Shown here: positions 43,697 to 55,100 of the stretch, one piece after another
Layout: the number at the start of each line of letters is the position of its first letter
How positions within the stretch are numbered: the first letter of the stretch is position 1
Assembly: GCA_002702655.1 (NCBI GenBank)
Contig: PABB01000067.1
Coordinates: 124,001-188,000 of the forward strand
DNA: 64,000 bases
Direction: 5' to 3'
Source of the DNA: Planctomycetaceae bacterium
Lineage (GTDB): Bacteria > Planctomycetota > Planctomycetia > Pirellulales > Lacipirellulaceae
Program-made: the position numbers and the translations under genes
The notes under the pieces: model-generated
What the model was told of the DNA's origin: nothing
Seen by the model: the letters and a program-made list of their open reading frames with translations, nothing else
Databases searched by the model: none

Positions 43697-44971
43697 TCAA
43701 TCGTCCAGGTGGAACAGTCGCCGCAGCGCGTCGAGCAAGCCGTGCGGCGGACCGTCGCGCGAGGCGTCGCGCAGCGATTCCATGGGCGGGTGCAGCAGCT
43801 TGTTCACCAGCCGGTCGGCGAACCGCTCGATCTCGGTGCGGGCCGCGTCATCCAGGTCCGGCAGCTTGTTGAACAGCCGCGTCAGCTCGGCCTGCTTGGG
43901 CGCCTCCATATTGCGACGCAGCCCGGTGATCACTGGCGCGGCGGCCCGGTGGTGCGCCGCGGCCAGGTAGCGATCGACCTCGTTTTCAAGGATTTTCTCG
44001 GCCGCGGGCAGCGCTTTGGCGCGCTCGCGACGATTGCGTTCGCAGGCCACCTGCAAGTCGTCGAGCGAGTAGAGATAGACGCCGATCTCCTCGCCCACGG
44101 CGGGGTCAAAATCGCGCGGCACGGCCAAGTCGAGCATAAACAGCGGCCGTTGGTGGCGGCGCGGGGCGACCCGTTCGGCGAACTGGGCGGCCCCGACGAC
44201 CGGTTCGGCGGCCGCGGTGGCGCCGATGACCAAATCGGCGGCGATGAGCTGCTCCCACAGGTCGTTCCACGGGTGATAGGCGCCCGCCCACGCCTCGGCC
44301 AACTCGCGTCCGCGCTGCTCGTTGCGATTCACCACGTGGATGTTTCGCGCGCCGGCGTCCTTCAGGTACCGGAGCGTCTCCTCGGCCATCTCCCCGGCGC
44401 CCAGCACCAGGACCCGCTTGTCGTCGAATCGCTCGAACACGCGGCTGGCAAAATCGGCGATCGCCACGCTGGGAATGCTGACTCGATGGCGGTGCAGGTC
44501 CGTTTCGTTGTGAACCCGCCGCGCGGCGTGCAGGGCGGTCTGAAACAGTTCGTGCAGCACGGGACCGGCCGTGCCCAACTCGTGGGCCGCCTGGTAGGCC
44601 TCTTTCACTTGGGCCAAAATCTGCGGCTCGCCGACGACCATACTGTCCAAACTGGCGGCCACGTGGAACAAATGCGCGATCACAGCCCGGTCGGCGAGCT
44701 TCGTGAGCTGACCGTTGACGCTGTCACGGGCGACGCCGTGGTAGTCGAGCATGGCGGCGGCCAACTCGTCGGGGCCGAGCGCCTCGCCGCCGGCCGTGGC
44801 GGCGTATAGCTCGACCCGATTGCAGGTGGAAATCAGCACCAGCTCGGTCTCAGGGAGCGTCTGCTGCCAGCGGTCGAGCGCCTCGCCGACTTGGCTGCCG
44901 TTGAACGCCAGTTGCTCGCGCACCTCGACGCCCGCCGCGCGGTGGTTGCAGCCGACCATCAGGAGACTCAT
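43697..44971 (-). CDS. hemA: Glutamyl-tRNA reductase
   Basis: 424 residues. Catalytic Cys50 in LISTCNRVELYA, conserved GEPQILAQVKEAYQAAHELG near residue 110, NADPH loop VLVLGAGEMAEETLRYLKDA near 180, and the C-terminal dimerisation helix. It reduces glutamyl-tRNA to glutamate-1-semialdehyde, the first committed step to haem by the C5 route. It is coupled to the membrane gene upstream (44968-44971 overlap) as HemA often is to HemX. ATG 44971 gives the conserved MVGCNHRAAGVEVRE start. Confidence 0.94.
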   Translation of the reverse strand: MSLLMVGCNHRAAGVEVREQLAFNGSQVGEALDRWQQTLPETELVLISTCNRVELYAATAGGEALGPDELAAAMLDYHGVARDSVNGQLTKLADRAVIAHLFHVAASLDSMVVGEPQILAQVKEAYQAAHELGTAGPVLHELFQTALHAARRVHNETDLHRHRVSIPSVAIADFASRVFERFDDKRVLVLGAGEMAEETLRYLKDAGARNIHVVNRNEQRGRELAEAWAGAYHPWNDLWEQLIAADLVIGATAAAEPVVGAAQFAERVAPRRHQRPLFMLDLAVPRDFDPAVGEEIGVYLYSLDDLQVACERNRRERAKALPAAEKILENEVDRYLAAAHHRAAAPVITGLRRNMEAPKQAELTRLFNKLPDLDDAARTEIERFADRLVNKLLHPPMESLRDASRDGPPHGLLDALRRLFHLDD

Positions 44972-45861
44972 CGCGGGTCTCCTTCCGTCGGGTGCAGCAA
45001 ACCGGCCGCGTCGCCGGGGGTGACGTCGGCCGCCGCGGGTTCGCCGTGCAGCGACGTGGTGAGCGTGAACGCCGCGAGCGTCAGCACCAACAGGGCAAAC
45101 GTGGCGACGCTCAGATAAGCCACCTTCTGACCGCGGGCCGCCGGATAGAGCAACCGAAAGCCCTCGGCCACCAACAGCCACAGCACCCACACGCCCAGGC
45201 TCAGCACCACGGGGTCGGTCCACGGCACGCCGCCGCGGGCGTCGGCCTGCGACCAGCGGACAATCACGCCGGTCAAAAAGCCCAGGCCCACCAGCACCGC
45301 AGCGGCGGGCAAAGCGCGGCCGTTCACTTTCTCGAGCCACTCCAGGCTGGGCAGGCGAAAGCCCTCGGACAGCGGGGCCGCCTTACGCTTCAACCGCCAG
45401 CTCTGCAGCAGGTACATCAGCCCCGACAGAAATCCGATCAGCACGGCCAACGAGCCGAGCATCAGCAGCCCGGCGTGCAAGCGGCTCCAAAACCGCGTGG
45501 CCGAGTTGCTGACCACGGGGTCGGCGCTGGCCGGCAGCGATGCGGCAATCAAGGCCAGCACGGCGGGCAGCAGGAACACGCCCAGCGATCGGCTGGGATA
45601 GTAGAATGTGGCCGCCAGCGTGATTGCGGCCAGCAGCCAGGCCGCGCTGAGATACCAATCGTGGGGGCTGACCAGCGCGGCGCCCGGCGTGGCCGCCACC
45701 CGCTCGCCCAAGTACCAAGTGTGGGCGACGATCCCCGCCCCCGTGGCCGCCACCACGCCCCGCCGACGCCAGGGGAGGTGTCGCCAAGCGCCCAGCGCTT
45801 CGATCGCCAGGGCCGCCGCATAGCTGGCGGCAAAGCAATATATGTGGACGCCGGATTGCAT
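44968..45861 (-). CDS. CcsA/HemX-like cytochrome c assembly membrane protein
   Basis: 297 residues with about eight hydrophobic segments. The cytochrome-c-assembly core has WSRLHAGLLMLGSLAVLIGF and LSGLMYLLQSWRLK in the middle and LPSLEWLEKVNGRALPAAAV later. The tryptophan-rich WWD motif of CcmC/CcsA is only partly visible (VPWTDPVVLSLGVWVLWLL). Next to hemA, such a protein is called HemX in Gram-positive bacteria and may affect HemA level or haem delivery. The four-base overlap with hemA supports joint expression. Gene 45866 ends 4 bases away from its start. Confidence 0.78.
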   Translation of the reverse strand: MQSGVHIYCFAASYAAALAIEALGAWRHLPWRRRGVVAATGAGIVAHTWYLGERVAATPGAALVSPHDWYLSAAWLLAAITLAATFYYPSRSLGVFLLPAVLALIAASLPASADPVVSNSATRFWSRLHAGLLMLGSLAVLIGFLSGLMYLLQSWRLKRKAAPLSEGFRLPSLEWLEKVNGRALPAAAVLVGLGFLTGVIVRWSQADARGGVPWTDPVVLSLGVWVLWLLVAEGFRLLYPAARGQKVAYLSVATFALLVLTLAAFTLTTSLHGEPAAADVTPGDAAGLLHPTEGDPR

Positions 45862-45865
45862 GGGG

Positions 45866-46933
45866 TCAGTCGGCGCCGTTCTCGCCGTCCAAGCCGTATT
45901 GTTTCAGCTTCTTATGCAGCGTGTTGCGGTTGATGCCCAGCCGGGCCGCCGCCTTGATTTGCACGTTGTCGGTCAGCCGCATCACCTGGGCGATGACTTC
46001 CCGTTCGACGCGATCAACGATCTGGGCATGCAGATTGTCGTCCTGGTCGTGGGCGTCGGCGAGTCCCCGCCCCACCAGCTCTTCGGTCAGTTCGTCCAGG
46101 TTCATCACCCGCGGGCCAATGGCACGGGGCTGTTTGCCGGTGACGACCGCCTCGGGCAGCAGTTCGCAGGTCAACTCGTCGCCGGTGGCCATCACGACCG
46201 CCCGCTCCACATAGTTCTGTAGCTCGCGAACGTTTCCCGGCCAGGCGTAGTTTTGCATGGCCTCCAGCGCGCGCGGTTGGATGTGGGTCACGTAGCGGTC
46301 GTTCTTTTCATTGTAGACATTCAGGAAATGGCTCACCAACAGGGGGATGTCTTCGGTCCGCTGGCGCAGGGGCGGCAGGAAGATCGGCACGACGTTCAGC
46401 CGGTAGAACAGGTCCTCGCGAAACTCGCCGTCGCTGGCCAAATCCAACAGGTCGCGATTGCTGGCGGCGATCACGCGGGTGTCGACGCGGATCGTGCGCG
46501 TGTCGCCCACCCGCTCGAACTCGCGCTCCTGCAGCACCCGCAGCAGCTTCACCTGCAGGTGCAGCGTCGTGGAGTTGATCTCGTCGAGGAAAATCGTGCC
46601 CTGGTGGGCCGCTTCGAATCGGCCTGTGCGGTTGTCGATCGCGCCGGTGAACGCCCCGCGGACGTGGCCGAACAGCTCGCTTTCCAGCAAGCTCTCGCTG
46701 AGGGCCCCGCAGTTGACCCGCACGAACGGCCGGTCGCGGCGGCCGCTTTGGTCGTGAATGGCGTGGGCGATCAGTTCCTTGCCCGTGCCCGTCTCGCCCA
46801 GCAGCAGCACCGAGGCGCTGGAGCGGGCGACCTGCCGGGTGACCCGGTACACCTGGGCCATGGCGGGACTGGCGCCAATGATCCCCGGCAACGGGGCGTC
46901 CGGCTCGACGTTGGGCAGCGGCGGGAGGGCCAT
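45866..46933 (-). CDS. Sigma-54-dependent transcriptional activator (AAA+ plus Fis HTH)
   Basis: 355 residues. The AAA+ domain contains Walker [21 protein letters not shown], the sigma-54 contact loop [20 protein letters not shown] with GAFTGA, Walker [21 protein letters not shown] and [21 protein letters not shown] Fis-type HTH ends the protein ([20 protein letters not shown], then [12 protein letters not shown]). The N-terminal sensor domain is missing, so regulation is by expression or by a separate partner. It activates sigma-54 promoters; targets unknown. Starts at ATG 46933 (MALPPLPN), upstream frame being repeat sequence. Confidence 0.92.
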   Translation of the reverse strand: MALPPLPNVEPDAPLPGIIGASPAMAQVYRVTRQVARSSASVLLLGETGTGKELIAHAIHDQSGRRDRPFVRVNCGALSESLLESELFGHVRGAFTGAIDNRTGRFEAAHQGTIFLDEINSTTLHLQVKLLRVLQEREFERVGDTRTIRVDTRVIAASNRDLLDLASDGEFREDLFYRLNVVPIFLPPLRQRTEDIPLLVSHFLNVYNEKNDRYVTHIQPRALEAMQNYAWPGNVRELQNYVERAVVMATGDELTCELLPEAVVTGKQPRAIGPRVMNLDELTEELVGRGLADAHDQDDNLHAQIVDRVEREVIAQVMRLTDNVQIKAAARLGINRNTLHKKLKQYGLDGENGAD

Positions 46934-47027
46934 TCGCAAAGGCGGAAGGGGGAAGGCGGGATGGGGGAATGTGGCGGGAGAGTTGGTCCTGCTAGCTGGG
47001 GCGTCCCCGCCCCCAGCGCGCTGCGTT

Positions 47028-47065
47028 CTTCTGGCGAAGAGCTGACAGCCAACAGCTGACAGCCC
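47028..47065. repeat. GCTGACAGCC repeat, family C copy 3
   Basis: CTTCTGGCGAAGAGCTGACA, then GCCAACAGCTGACAGCCCT. This is the same tandem of AGCTGACAGCC units as at 12373 and 63790. It ends just before the stop of the HEAT-like gene at 47070. A separate GCTGGGG..CCCCAGC hairpin lies at 46995-47016. Confidence 0.65.
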
Positions 47066-47069
47066 TAAT

Positions 47070-49310
47070 TCACTTTCCTTCAATCACATCCAACAGTTGT
47101 CCAAGGACTTTTTGCGTTTGGGGGTCGGCCGTTTCGCTGGCGTTATAGCGGTCGAATTGCTGCAACTCTTGACCGCGGGTCAGGTGCAGCCCGTGGGCGG
47201 CCACATTGGCAGCGAACGCGGCGGCTGCTGCTTGCCGGGTCTCGATCGGCAGGCTGCGGTTGCTGGCCGCTTCGACCAGCGCCGTTTGTGCGTCGTGCGT
47301 GCCGACCTGCTGCAGCACGGCGAGCGACGGTTTGGTCAAGTTGCTGGTCAGCAGCAGCCGTGCTGCCACGTTGGCGTCGCGAGCCAGTTCGTCGAACGGC
47401 CGTCCCGCCGCGAGCAGCTCGCCAATCCAAGCGAGCGCCTGAGCGGCTTGCGCGTTGCGCAGCTGCTCTTCAGGCAGCGACGCGACCGGCAGATCGGCCG
47501 TTTTGTCGACCACGGCCTGCAGGCCGGCGGCATCGCGGGGGCGAATGATCGCCAGCGTGGCGGGATCGGCTTCGGCCCACCGCTCGGCATCGGGCAGCCG
47601 GTAGATGCTCGACAGCACCGCCACCGGCACGTGTTGCAGCGCCGGATAGGTGCGAAGTTGGTAAATCAGGTCGCCGACCTCGGGCGAGCCCAAGTCGCTG
47701 TCCAGCGCGATCAAGCCCAATCGACCCGCCACGCTGGGGTCGGCCGCCACGCGAATCGCGTCGAGTCCGTTCTGCACCGGCGTGGCGTCGAACCCGGCGG
47801 CCCGCAGTTGCCCCGCCCAGTTGCTCGCCACGCCCACCCGCGACGAAGCGGCCACCGCCGTGGGCTGACCGCCGCCCGCCGCGAATTGCCACAACGCCTG
47901 CGGCACGTAGCTGGCGCCCGCGAACGACTGCTGAGGCTTGATCGCGATGACGGCCTCGAGCGCCGCGAACCGCAGCTTGCGATTTGGGCTGGCCACAGCG
48001 GCCGCCAGCGGGCTGGGTCGGCCGTCGGAGGTCACCAACGCGGCAAAGTCGCCGCGGCGGCCCAGCTGCTTCGCCAACCGCCAGGCCGCTTCAAAGTGCT
48101 GCTGTACGACGCTTTCGGCCAGCATGGTGCTCAAGTCGCCGGTGGACATTTGCTCCAACTGCGCGACAGTCTCCTCGCTGGGCGGCTGATCCAACTCAAA
48201 CGCCCGCTGCAGGCGGTAGCTGACCGCCTGGCGGGCCAGATCGACCGGCAACGGCCCGGCGGCTTCGGCCGCGTCGAGCAGCCGCGCACCCGCCAGCACC
48301 TGCAACACCGGCAGCGCGACGCGGGTGCTGGTGAGTTGCTTTTCGGCTTGGTTCCACGACCACCACTCGGCCATGTCCTCGGCGTCGAGCGTCACGCCTG
48401 GCACGCCGGCCTGCACGTCGGCGAGCCGCTTGCGCACCTCCGCGGCGACCTGCGTCGGCGTGGAGGGCGCCATGCCCCGCGCGGCGATCATCGCGCGCAC
48501 TGTCGCGCCGGCGGGCGTGGGCGGCTCGGCGGCCGACAGCGCGGCGAGCCACAACGCGGCGGGCGAGATGTTTTCTTGCATGGCGAGTTCCGCCAGGTCG
48601 CGGCGGAATTGCCCCTCGCCGCCAGCCAGGGCGGCGATCAGCGGTTGGTCAAGCCCGGGCCGCATGCCCGCCAGGGTGTTTAGAATCGCCGCCCGCTTGG
48701 CGGGCTCCTCGCCGGCGCCAGCCAGGGCGGCAAACAGTCCTTGGATCGCCGCGTCGCCGCTGCCCTGCAAATCGACTCTCGCCGCGTCGCGCGTGACCAC
48801 GTCGTCGGATTGCAACTCCGCGATCATCCGAGCAATCCGCTGGGGGTCGCTGGCCATTTGGGCCGCTGCGTCCAAGCAGGATTGAGCGAATTGCCGGGCG
48901 CCGGTGAAGTTGCTTTGCACGCCGGGACGGTCCAGGCGGATGAGTTCCAGGAATCGCGCTGCGCCGAACTCCCGCACCAGCGCGGCCCGTTGCTCGGTCG
49001 ACAGGTCGGTCTGCACCAACTCGGCCAGCACCGTGCCCGCGACGGCCGGCTCGCCCAGATCCAGCAGCGTCACGGCGGCGCGCATTTGCCCCGCGGGCGT
49101 CGAGCGATCCATTTCCAGCGCCGCGGCCACCGCGGCGTTGCCGCTGGCCAGGTCGTCGATCGCCTCGGCCGAGAGTTGCGCATTCGCGGCGCCGGCGCCC
49201 AGCAAGGTGGCGACCACGGCGAGCACCAGCGCTCTGGCTGCACGCACCCCCAGCGGCGGCCGTCGCCGTGCGCTGCCAGCAGCGAGAATGCGTTGAGTCG
49301 TCGGGAGCAT
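47070..49310 (-). CDS. Exported HEAT-like protein with receiver-like segment
   Basis: 746 residues. Signal peptide about 1-45 ([20 protein letters not shown]). The first part contains helical repeats suggestive of HEAT ([31 protein letters not shown]). Around residues 490-590 a segment reads like a degenerate receiver: [40 protein letters not shown] and [16 protein letters not shown], with an Asp pair where the phospho-acceptor lies. More helical repeats follow. No enzyme motif. Receiver folds are cytoplasmic normally, so an exported one is odd. ATG 49310 is preferred to the upstream ATG at 49346. Confidence 0.7.
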   Translation of the reverse strand: MLPTTQRILAAGSARRRPPLGVRAARALVLAVVATLLGAGAANAQLSAEAIDDLASGNAAVAAALEMDRSTPAGQMRAAVTLLDLGEPAVAGTVLAELVQTDLSTEQRAALVREFGAARFLELIRLDRPGVQSNFTGARQFAQSCLDAAAQMASDPQRIARMIAELQSDDVVTRDAARVDLQGSGDAAIQGLFAALAGAGEEPAKRAAILNTLAGMRPGLDQPLIAALAGGEGQFRRDLAELAMQENISPAALWLAALSAAEPPTPAGATVRAMIAARGMAPSTPTQVAAEVRKRLADVQAGVPGVTLDAEDMAEWWSWNQAEKQLTSTRVALPVLQVLAGARLLDAAEAAGPLPVDLARQAVSYRLQRAFELDQPPSEETVAQLEQMSTGDLSTMLAESVVQQHFEAAWRLAKQLGRRGDFAALVTSDGRPSPLAAAVASPNRKLRFAALEAVIAIKPQQSFAGASYVPQALWQFAAGGGQPTAVAASSRVGVASNWAGQLRAAGFDATPVQNGLDAIRVAADPSVAGRLGLIALDSDLGSPEVGDLIYQLRTYPALQHVPVAVLSSIYRLPDAERWAEADPATLAIIRPRDAAGLQAVVDKTADLPVASLPEEQLRNAQAAQALAWIGELLAAGRPFDELARDANVAARLLLTSNLTKPSLAVLQQVGTHDAQTALVEAASNRSLPIETRQAAAAAFAANVAAHGLHLTRGQELQQFDRYNASETADPQTQKVLGQLLDVIEGK

Positions 49311-49350
49311 ATGATTCGCCTTTGAGCGTGTCAGTCCGAGTTGCAATTCG

Positions 49351-50733
49351 TCAGTCCATCCCCAACCGCCCGCGCCATGCGGCGACCTGCTCGGCGACGC
49401 GGGCCGGGGCTGTGGAGCCCTCGCTCACGAACGCCGCAATCGCCCGCTCGCAGCCGAGCACCTCGTACACCGACTCGTCGAGCGCGGCGTGAGCGGCGGT
49501 GAACTCCGCCACGGGTAGCTCCGCGAGCGACTTGCCTTGCTTCATGGCCGAGCCGACCAGCTTGCCGATGATTTCGTGCGCCGTGCGCTGCGGGACGCCC
49601 TTGGCGATGAGATGCTCCATGAGCGTGGTCGCGTCGAGGTACCCCGCTTCGAGCCGCTCGGCGATCGCTTCGCGGTTCAGCTCCGCCCCGGCGACGATTC
49701 CCGCGGCCAGTTCCAAGCAGGCTTGCACGGTATCCGCCGAGTCGAACACCCGCTCCTTGTCCTCCTGAAGGTCGCGGTTGTAGGCCAGCGGCAGGCCCTT
49801 CACCAGCACCAGCAGCGCCTGCAGGTTGCCGACCACGCGGGCCGTTTTGCCGCGGATCAGCTCCAGCACGTCGGGGTTGATCTTCTGCGGCATGATCGAC
49901 GAGCCGGTGCAATACGCCTGCGGCAGCCGCAGAAAGCGGAACTCGACGGTCGACCACAGAATCCACTCTTCGGCCAGCGTGCTGAGGTGCTCGGCAACGA
50001 GCGTCAGGGCGAAAGCGAATTCGATGGCAAAGTCGCGATCGCTGGAGCTGTCGAGGCTGTTGGCCACCAGCCCCTCGAACCCCAGCTCGGCGGCGACGCG
50101 GTGGCGGTCGATCGGCACGGTGGTCCCGGCCAGGGCGGCGGTGCCCAGGGGGAGTTGATTCACGCGGCGGCGACAATCGGCCAGCCGCTGGCGGTCGCGC
50201 TGGAATTTTTCCGTATAGGCCAGCCAGTAGTGGTTGGCCAGCACCGGCTGGGCCCGCTGCATGTGCGTGTAGCCGGGGACAATCACCCCCTCGTCCCGGC
50301 CGCAGCGGCTGACAAACGCCCGTTGCACGGCGGCGAGCAGCCCGTCGGTGTGGTCGATCGCGTCGCGGATCCACAGCCGAAAATCGGTCGAAACCTGGTC
50401 GTTGCGGCTGCGGCCCGTGTGCAGCTTGCGGCCCACGTCGCCGATCCGCTCGATCAGGGCCCGCTCGATGTTCATGTGCACGTCTTCCAGTTCCTGGCGG
50501 AAGACGAACGTGCCGGCGGCGATTTCCTCGCGAATCGCGGTCAGCCCGGCGACGATCTGCTCGACTTCGGCGGCCTCTAGCACGCCGGTGCTGCCCAACA
50601 TCTGGGCATGGGCGATTGACCCTGCCACGTCTTGGGCATAGAGCCGGGCGTCGAAGCTCACGCTTTCGGAGAACTTCTCAACCCGCGGGTCGGTCTGGGC
50701 GTCGAACACGCCGCTCCACGGTTTCTGAGACAC
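49351..50733 (-). CDS. argH: Argininosuccinate lyase
   Basis: 460 residues, standard length. The superfamily signature [20 protein letters not shown] is exact. [40 protein letters not shown] and [20 protein letters not shown] are also diagnostic. It splits argininosuccinate into arginine and fumarate, the last step of arginine synthesis. GTG 50733 ([19 protein letters not shown]) gives the usual N-terminus; the frame extends to 50808 without conserved sequence. Other arg genes are not nearby; carB at 56720 provides carbamoyl phosphate for the same pathway. Confidence 0.95.
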   Translation of the reverse strand: MSQKPWSGVFDAQTDPRVEKFSESVSFDARLYAQDVAGSIAHAQMLGSTGVLEAAEVEQIVAGLTAIREEIAAGTFVFRQELEDVHMNIERALIERIGDVGRKLHTGRSRNDQVSTDFRLWIRDAIDHTDGLLAAVQRAFVSRCGRDEGVIVPGYTHMQRAQPVLANHYWLAYTEKFQRDRQRLADCRRRVNQLPLGTAALAGTTVPIDRHRVAAELGFEGLVANSLDSSSDRDFAIEFAFALTLVAEHLSTLAEEWILWSTVEFRFLRLPQAYCTGSSIMPQKINPDVLELIRGKTARVVGNLQALLVLVKGLPLAYNRDLQEDKERVFDSADTVQACLELAAGIVAGAELNREAIAERLEAGYLDATTLMEHLIAKGVPQRTAHEIIGKLVGSAMKQGKSLAELPVAEFTAAHAALDESVYEVLGCERAIAAFVSEGSTAPARVAEQVAAWRGRLGMD

Positions 50734-51027
50734 GAACTTGACGCCTAACGGGCAAGGGTAGGAACTCGGCAACCCCTTCACGGTAGATGGCTTACGCAGG
50801 GCGGTCAATCAGCCGCGGGCAGTTGGAGCCCAAAAAATAGGCACGAAAACCAACCCGTCTGCGTCCGTTTGGCGCCGGCTGCGGTGCGAACACCGCCGCC
50901 AACATTTGCCCGGCCCCGGCGAAGAGCCTCATACTTGCAGGTTGCACCTATCCGTCTATTGCAGTCGACGCGCAGCCGCCGCCGGCCCGGCCAATCTGCC
51001 AGCCCACGATATCCCGGGAGAATTGCC

Positions 51028-51297
51028 ATGAGTCAATTGCTCAACGTGCCTCCGCCATTCAACGTGGCCGTGTTGATCGTGGCGATAATCGTCGTGGCGT
51101 CGACGCTTTGCTCGACGGCGTGGATCATCCGCGCCGGAATTGCGCATTACCTGGATTTGCAGTTCAAGCGCGACATGATCGACCGCGGATTCGCCCCCGA
51201 CGAGATTGAACGTCTGGTCCGCGCCGGCGGCGAGAGCGCGAGCGACTGTGCTGCCGAGTGCGACCCGGCGGCCCGGCGGTCGCGACATGCTGGCTGA
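51028..51297 (+). CDS. Small membrane protein with RDMxDRG motif, 1
   Basis: 89 residues. One transmembrane helix (VAVLIVAIIVVASTLCSTAW), then a cytoplasmic helix with LQFKRDMIDRGFAPDEIERL, VRAGGESAS and a basic end. The QFKRDMIDRGFAPDEIE block recurs as DMKRDMLDRGMTADEIAKII in the third gene of this cluster. The motif is common in small planctomycete membrane proteins; its function is unknown. ATG 51028 has GGGAG upstream (51017-51021). Confidence 0.72.
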   Translation: MSQLLNVPPPFNVAVLIVAIIVVASTLCSTAWIIRAGIAHYLDLQFKRDMIDRGFAPDEIERLVRAGGESASDCAAECDPAARRSRHAG

Positions 51298-51436
51298 CGG
51301 CGCCGTTGGCCGACGGCGCGGGTAACTGGATTTGAAAGTCACAAACCGTCCCAAGATTCGCCCAGTTCTGGCGAATCGCGGGTCGGCAGCTATGTTGAGA
51401 GTTGTCGCTTTCACCCTCCTTTGAGGCTCGTCGTCC

Positions 51437-51754
51437 ATGCCCCGCTTGCGATATGAAGTGGCTGTCACGTTGATTGGTTGCGGAACGTTGTTGGCGCTCG
51501 CGCCGCCGTTGTCCGACTATCTGGCCATGCGGCAGATCGCCAGCATTATCGTCGAGCGCGAGGACTTTAACCGCGTGTCGATGGGCATCGAACCGATGAG
51601 CGACACGTATCGCGTCGGGCTGTGGTCGCTCGCGGCCGCGATGATTGGAATTGCGGTGGCCGGCTCGCTCGCCGGCAGCAAGTCGCCCTGGCATGAATTG
51701 GACGCCGACGAGGCGTCCGATCCCAGTTCCCTGCCGACACCTTCAGGAGCGTAA
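51437..51754 (+). CDS. Small membrane protein between two motif paralogues
   Basis: 105 residues. Two transmembrane helices (VAVTLIGCGTLLALAPPL and GLWSLAAAMIGIAVAGSLAG) joined by a soluble part with MRQIASIIVEREDFNRVSMG. The C-terminus is Ser/Pro/Asp-rich. No family recognised. Its stop is one base before the GTG of the next gene, so the two are coupled. It may form a complex with the flanking RDMxDRG proteins (inference). Confidence 0.7.
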   Translation: MPRLRYEVAVTLIGCGTLLALAPPLSDYLAMRQIASIIVEREDFNRVSMGIEPMSDTYRVGLWSLAAAMIGIAVAGSLAGSKSPWHELDADEASDPSSLPTPSGA

Positions 51755-51755
51755 C

Positions 51756-52124
51756 GTGAGTGCTACTTGGACTCGACTGGCCCTGTTCGCCCAAGGGGCC
51801 TTCTATCCGGGCGACGCCGACGCGGTCGCGGGCGGCGGCTGGTTTTCCGACATCGACGCTGAGCAGCGGTTCGTGCTGACAATTATCGCGCTGTCGTGCC
51901 TGACGCTGCTGCTGATCGTAATCAGCGCCATCATCGCCACCGCGTGGGGCGCCGTGAATCGCCGCCGGCTCGAGGACGAGCGGCGCCAAATCGAGGACGA
52001 CATGAAACGCGACATGCTCGACCGCGGCATGACGGCCGACGAGATCGCCAAGATCATCGAGGCCACCGCCCCGCCCGAAGACGGCCTGGGTCGCTGGCTA
52101 GCAAACTGCGGCAAGAAGAAGTAG
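51756..52124 (+). CDS. Small membrane protein with RDMxDRG motif, 2
   Basis: 122 residues from GTG 51756, with AGGAG 8 bases upstream. N-terminal loop, one strong transmembrane helix (FVLTIIALSCLTLLLIVISA, then IIATAWG), then a charged helix RRRLEDERRQIEDDMKRDML, DRGMTADEIAKIIEATAPP. The block is clearly related to that of the gene at 51028, so the outer two genes of the cluster are paralogues. Function unknown. Convergent with the GH116 gene, whose stop is 9 bases away. Confidence 0.72.
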   Translation: MSATWTRLALFAQGAFYPGDADAVAGGGWFSDIDAEQRFVLTIIALSCLTLLLIVISAIIATAWGAVNRRRLEDERRQIEDDMKRDMLDRGMTADEIAKIIEATAPPEDGLGRWLANCGKKK

Positions 52125-52132
52125 CTGGCGCC

Positions 52133-55100
52133 TCAACTGAGCCGGGCTTCCATGCCGTCGACGTAGGTTGCGCGCACTGGGATCTCGCCGAAGCGAACCT
52201 CCAGAAACGGCGCCCCGCCGCGCAGCCCGACGACGCCGAAGCCGGTCGCCGTGGCGAGAAACGCGCGGAAGTCGGCGCCCAACCGCGAGTCGATGAACAA
52301 CTCACCCGTCACGGCGTCGAATCGCGCGCCGGTGAGTCCCTGCAGCAGGCCGTAGCTCGACATGGCCCGTGCGTACCAGTGCCCGCACTCGTATTCGTTG
52401 AACGGGTTGCGCACCCGACCGTCGTAGCGGTCGCGGCAGGCGCGCACGATCTGCAGCGCTTCGTCGATCAGGCCCTCGATCATCAAATGCGAGGCGACCT
52501 GGTATTCAATCCCCGTCCAAACTTCGTTGCTGTAGACGAAGGGGATGGACAGTTCGCCCCCCTTCGGCCATGTGCACAGCAGCAGGCCCCCTTCATGGCC
52601 GGCGGCGTAGGTGGGCCGCTGCGGATTGGCGTGGTCGGACAGATCGGGCTTGAAGTTGTACTTGTGGATGGCCCGCAGGTTGCTGCGCACTTTCTGTTGG
52701 TCGACGATCTGCCCCACTCCGCAGACTTGGGCCATCCAGAATCCCAGCACGCCGTCCGACAGGCAGCCGGCGCCGTACTGGTACTTGGGTCCCTGTTGGT
52801 TGAGCCTGTCGACCAACTCGCCGTAGCCGCTGCCGTTGTCCGCTGCGGGCAGCGGATGAAACTTGGCGTTCAGCCCCTCGATTTGAATCTGCTGGATGAA
52901 GTACTCGCCGTCGTACAGGTGCTCTTCCAGCCGCGCGACGCCGGCGCTCAGCAGGCCTCGGTAACGCGCCACGTCGTCGTCAAGCGCCGCTCCCATCGCA
53001 CATGCCGCCGCCAGGGCGCCCAGATAGAAACTGGTGCAGTGCCCCTCGGGGCCCCAGTATTCGATGTCGTAGGTGTTGTGATGCGGCTCCTCCAGCACGC
53101 CCCGGCCGCGCGGGTCCCACGTGGCGATGCAATAGTCGAGGCTCTGCTTCACCTGCGGCCACAGCGAGCGTAGCCACGCGGTGTCGCCCGCGATGCGCCA
53201 CTCGCGGTGCACCTTCATGATGCCGCCGAGTTGCCCGTCCGCCGCGGCGTGAAACCCGTGCTCGACGGGGCGAATCGGCAAGGCTGCACGAAACGTTTGA
53301 TGACCCGCGTCCGATTGGCTTTCATGAAATTCCGTGTGGCGAAGCGAGCGTTCCAGGTCGGGGAACAGATGGCAAATCGCCTGGGCGTAGTTCCACACGT
53401 GCGTGCATGAACCCGCACAGCAGCCGCTGTTGTCCGAGCAACCTTCCCAGCACCACAGGCGGCCGTCGGTCTGTCGCATGACGGTCGGCGACTTGAGGAT
53501 TGTCAGATTGGCCGCGACGGCCTCGATCACCTCCGCCGGCAGGGTCGTGTCGTAAAACGCGTCGCGGAAGATCGCACTCTGGCCGCGGAGCGCCCTGTAC
53601 TGCTGCCGCCAATATTCAGCCACTTCGTGGATCGAATCGAATCGGCCCGCGTACCAGGGCGCGTAGTGTCGCGGCTGATTGCCCTCGCCCGCAGGGCCGG
53701 CGATTTCCCAGTCGCCGTAGTCGTTGCCGTTGAAGTCCGCCAGCAACACGTCCGCGCGATCGCTCGCGGCGGCGCCGTCGGGATCGTCGGTGAGCACCAG
53801 CTCGTCGACGTTGACGTGGCCCCAGGGGCCGGTGGCTTGATCGACGATCTGGATCCGCGCGGGTTGGTCCAGCAGGTCGGTTAGATCCCACACGACGGGG
53901 CGCAGGCGCTCGTCGTTCTGGCCGGTGGCCGTGCGTTTGACCTGGCCGCCAGACAGCAGGTTGACGCACGTGGTTTGCGGGTTGTTGCCGCCGCCGATCA
54001 GCAGCCGCAGAAACTTGCGATTGATCGCGAACTCCGGCGACGTGAGCGTCCCCACGCCGCCGTCGCCGTGCGGGTCGAACGAGTTGACCAGCCCGGCGCC
54101 CTGGTGACCTGCGACCGGCTGCTGGTTGGCCGCGGTCCCGCGGGACGGGCCGCCGACAAAGGCTGGGTCGACCCCCGGCGGGCTCGCGCCTGTGCGCAGG
54201 TCGCTGCGCGGCACGTACCAGGCGAACATCACGCGAATCGTCTTCTGCTGCCCCGGCGGCAGGGTCAGCGGGACCGCCACGGTGGCCCCCGGCGCAGGGC
54301 CGTCGACTGCCGGGTTGGCGATGATCCGCCCTTGCTGCACGTTTTCCCACGCCATGGTCAGCGAGTCGAACCACCCGCCCCGAAACCAGCAGTGGTCCAC
54401 GACCGCGGCGCCGTCGTCGACGAACACGGCGCAACCGCCCTCGTGATGCGGCGCCTCCGGCGACGGCTGCTGCCACAACAGAAAGCCGTTGTCGAACGCG
54501 CGGATGGCATCTCCCCCGCCGCCAGTCGCCATAAAATTGCGCGTGTTGTACGAGAAGACAGCCTCGACCGGCGCGGCTCCCGTGTTCGTGAACTCATACT
54601 CCAACGCGCAAACGGGCAACGAGGAACGATCGGCGTCGCCTGGTGTAAAGGGGCTCCAGCCGCGCAGCGCGATCTCCAGCGGAATCTCGTCGTCCTGCAG
54701 GCGGATCGTGGCGAAGGGGAACCGCGCCTCGAACGAGCAGTCGGCAAACCGCGGGAAACCGTAGCAGTGCTCGCCGCCGCCGTTGCCCGTGCCGGGGCGG
54801 CCGAACAGCTTCCACGAAGGCACGTTGCCTTCCAGCACTTTCGCCACGCGGCCTTGCGGCTGCTTGACCGACAGCGCGGCAAACGTACACGGTTCGTGAA
54901 ACGCCTGCATGTGATGCCGCAGCGACACGTGCGACAGACTGCCGGCGCCGTCCAGACAGATCATCCCGGCGCCGATGCCGCCCAGCGGGAACGCGATCCG
55001 GTCGAGGTGCGCGCCGGCGTAGGGTCCGTTGTAGGGTCGCTGTTGACGCGAGGAGTACTGCAGCGCTGCCGACCCGCGGGGAGCAGCAGCAGACGCCGAT

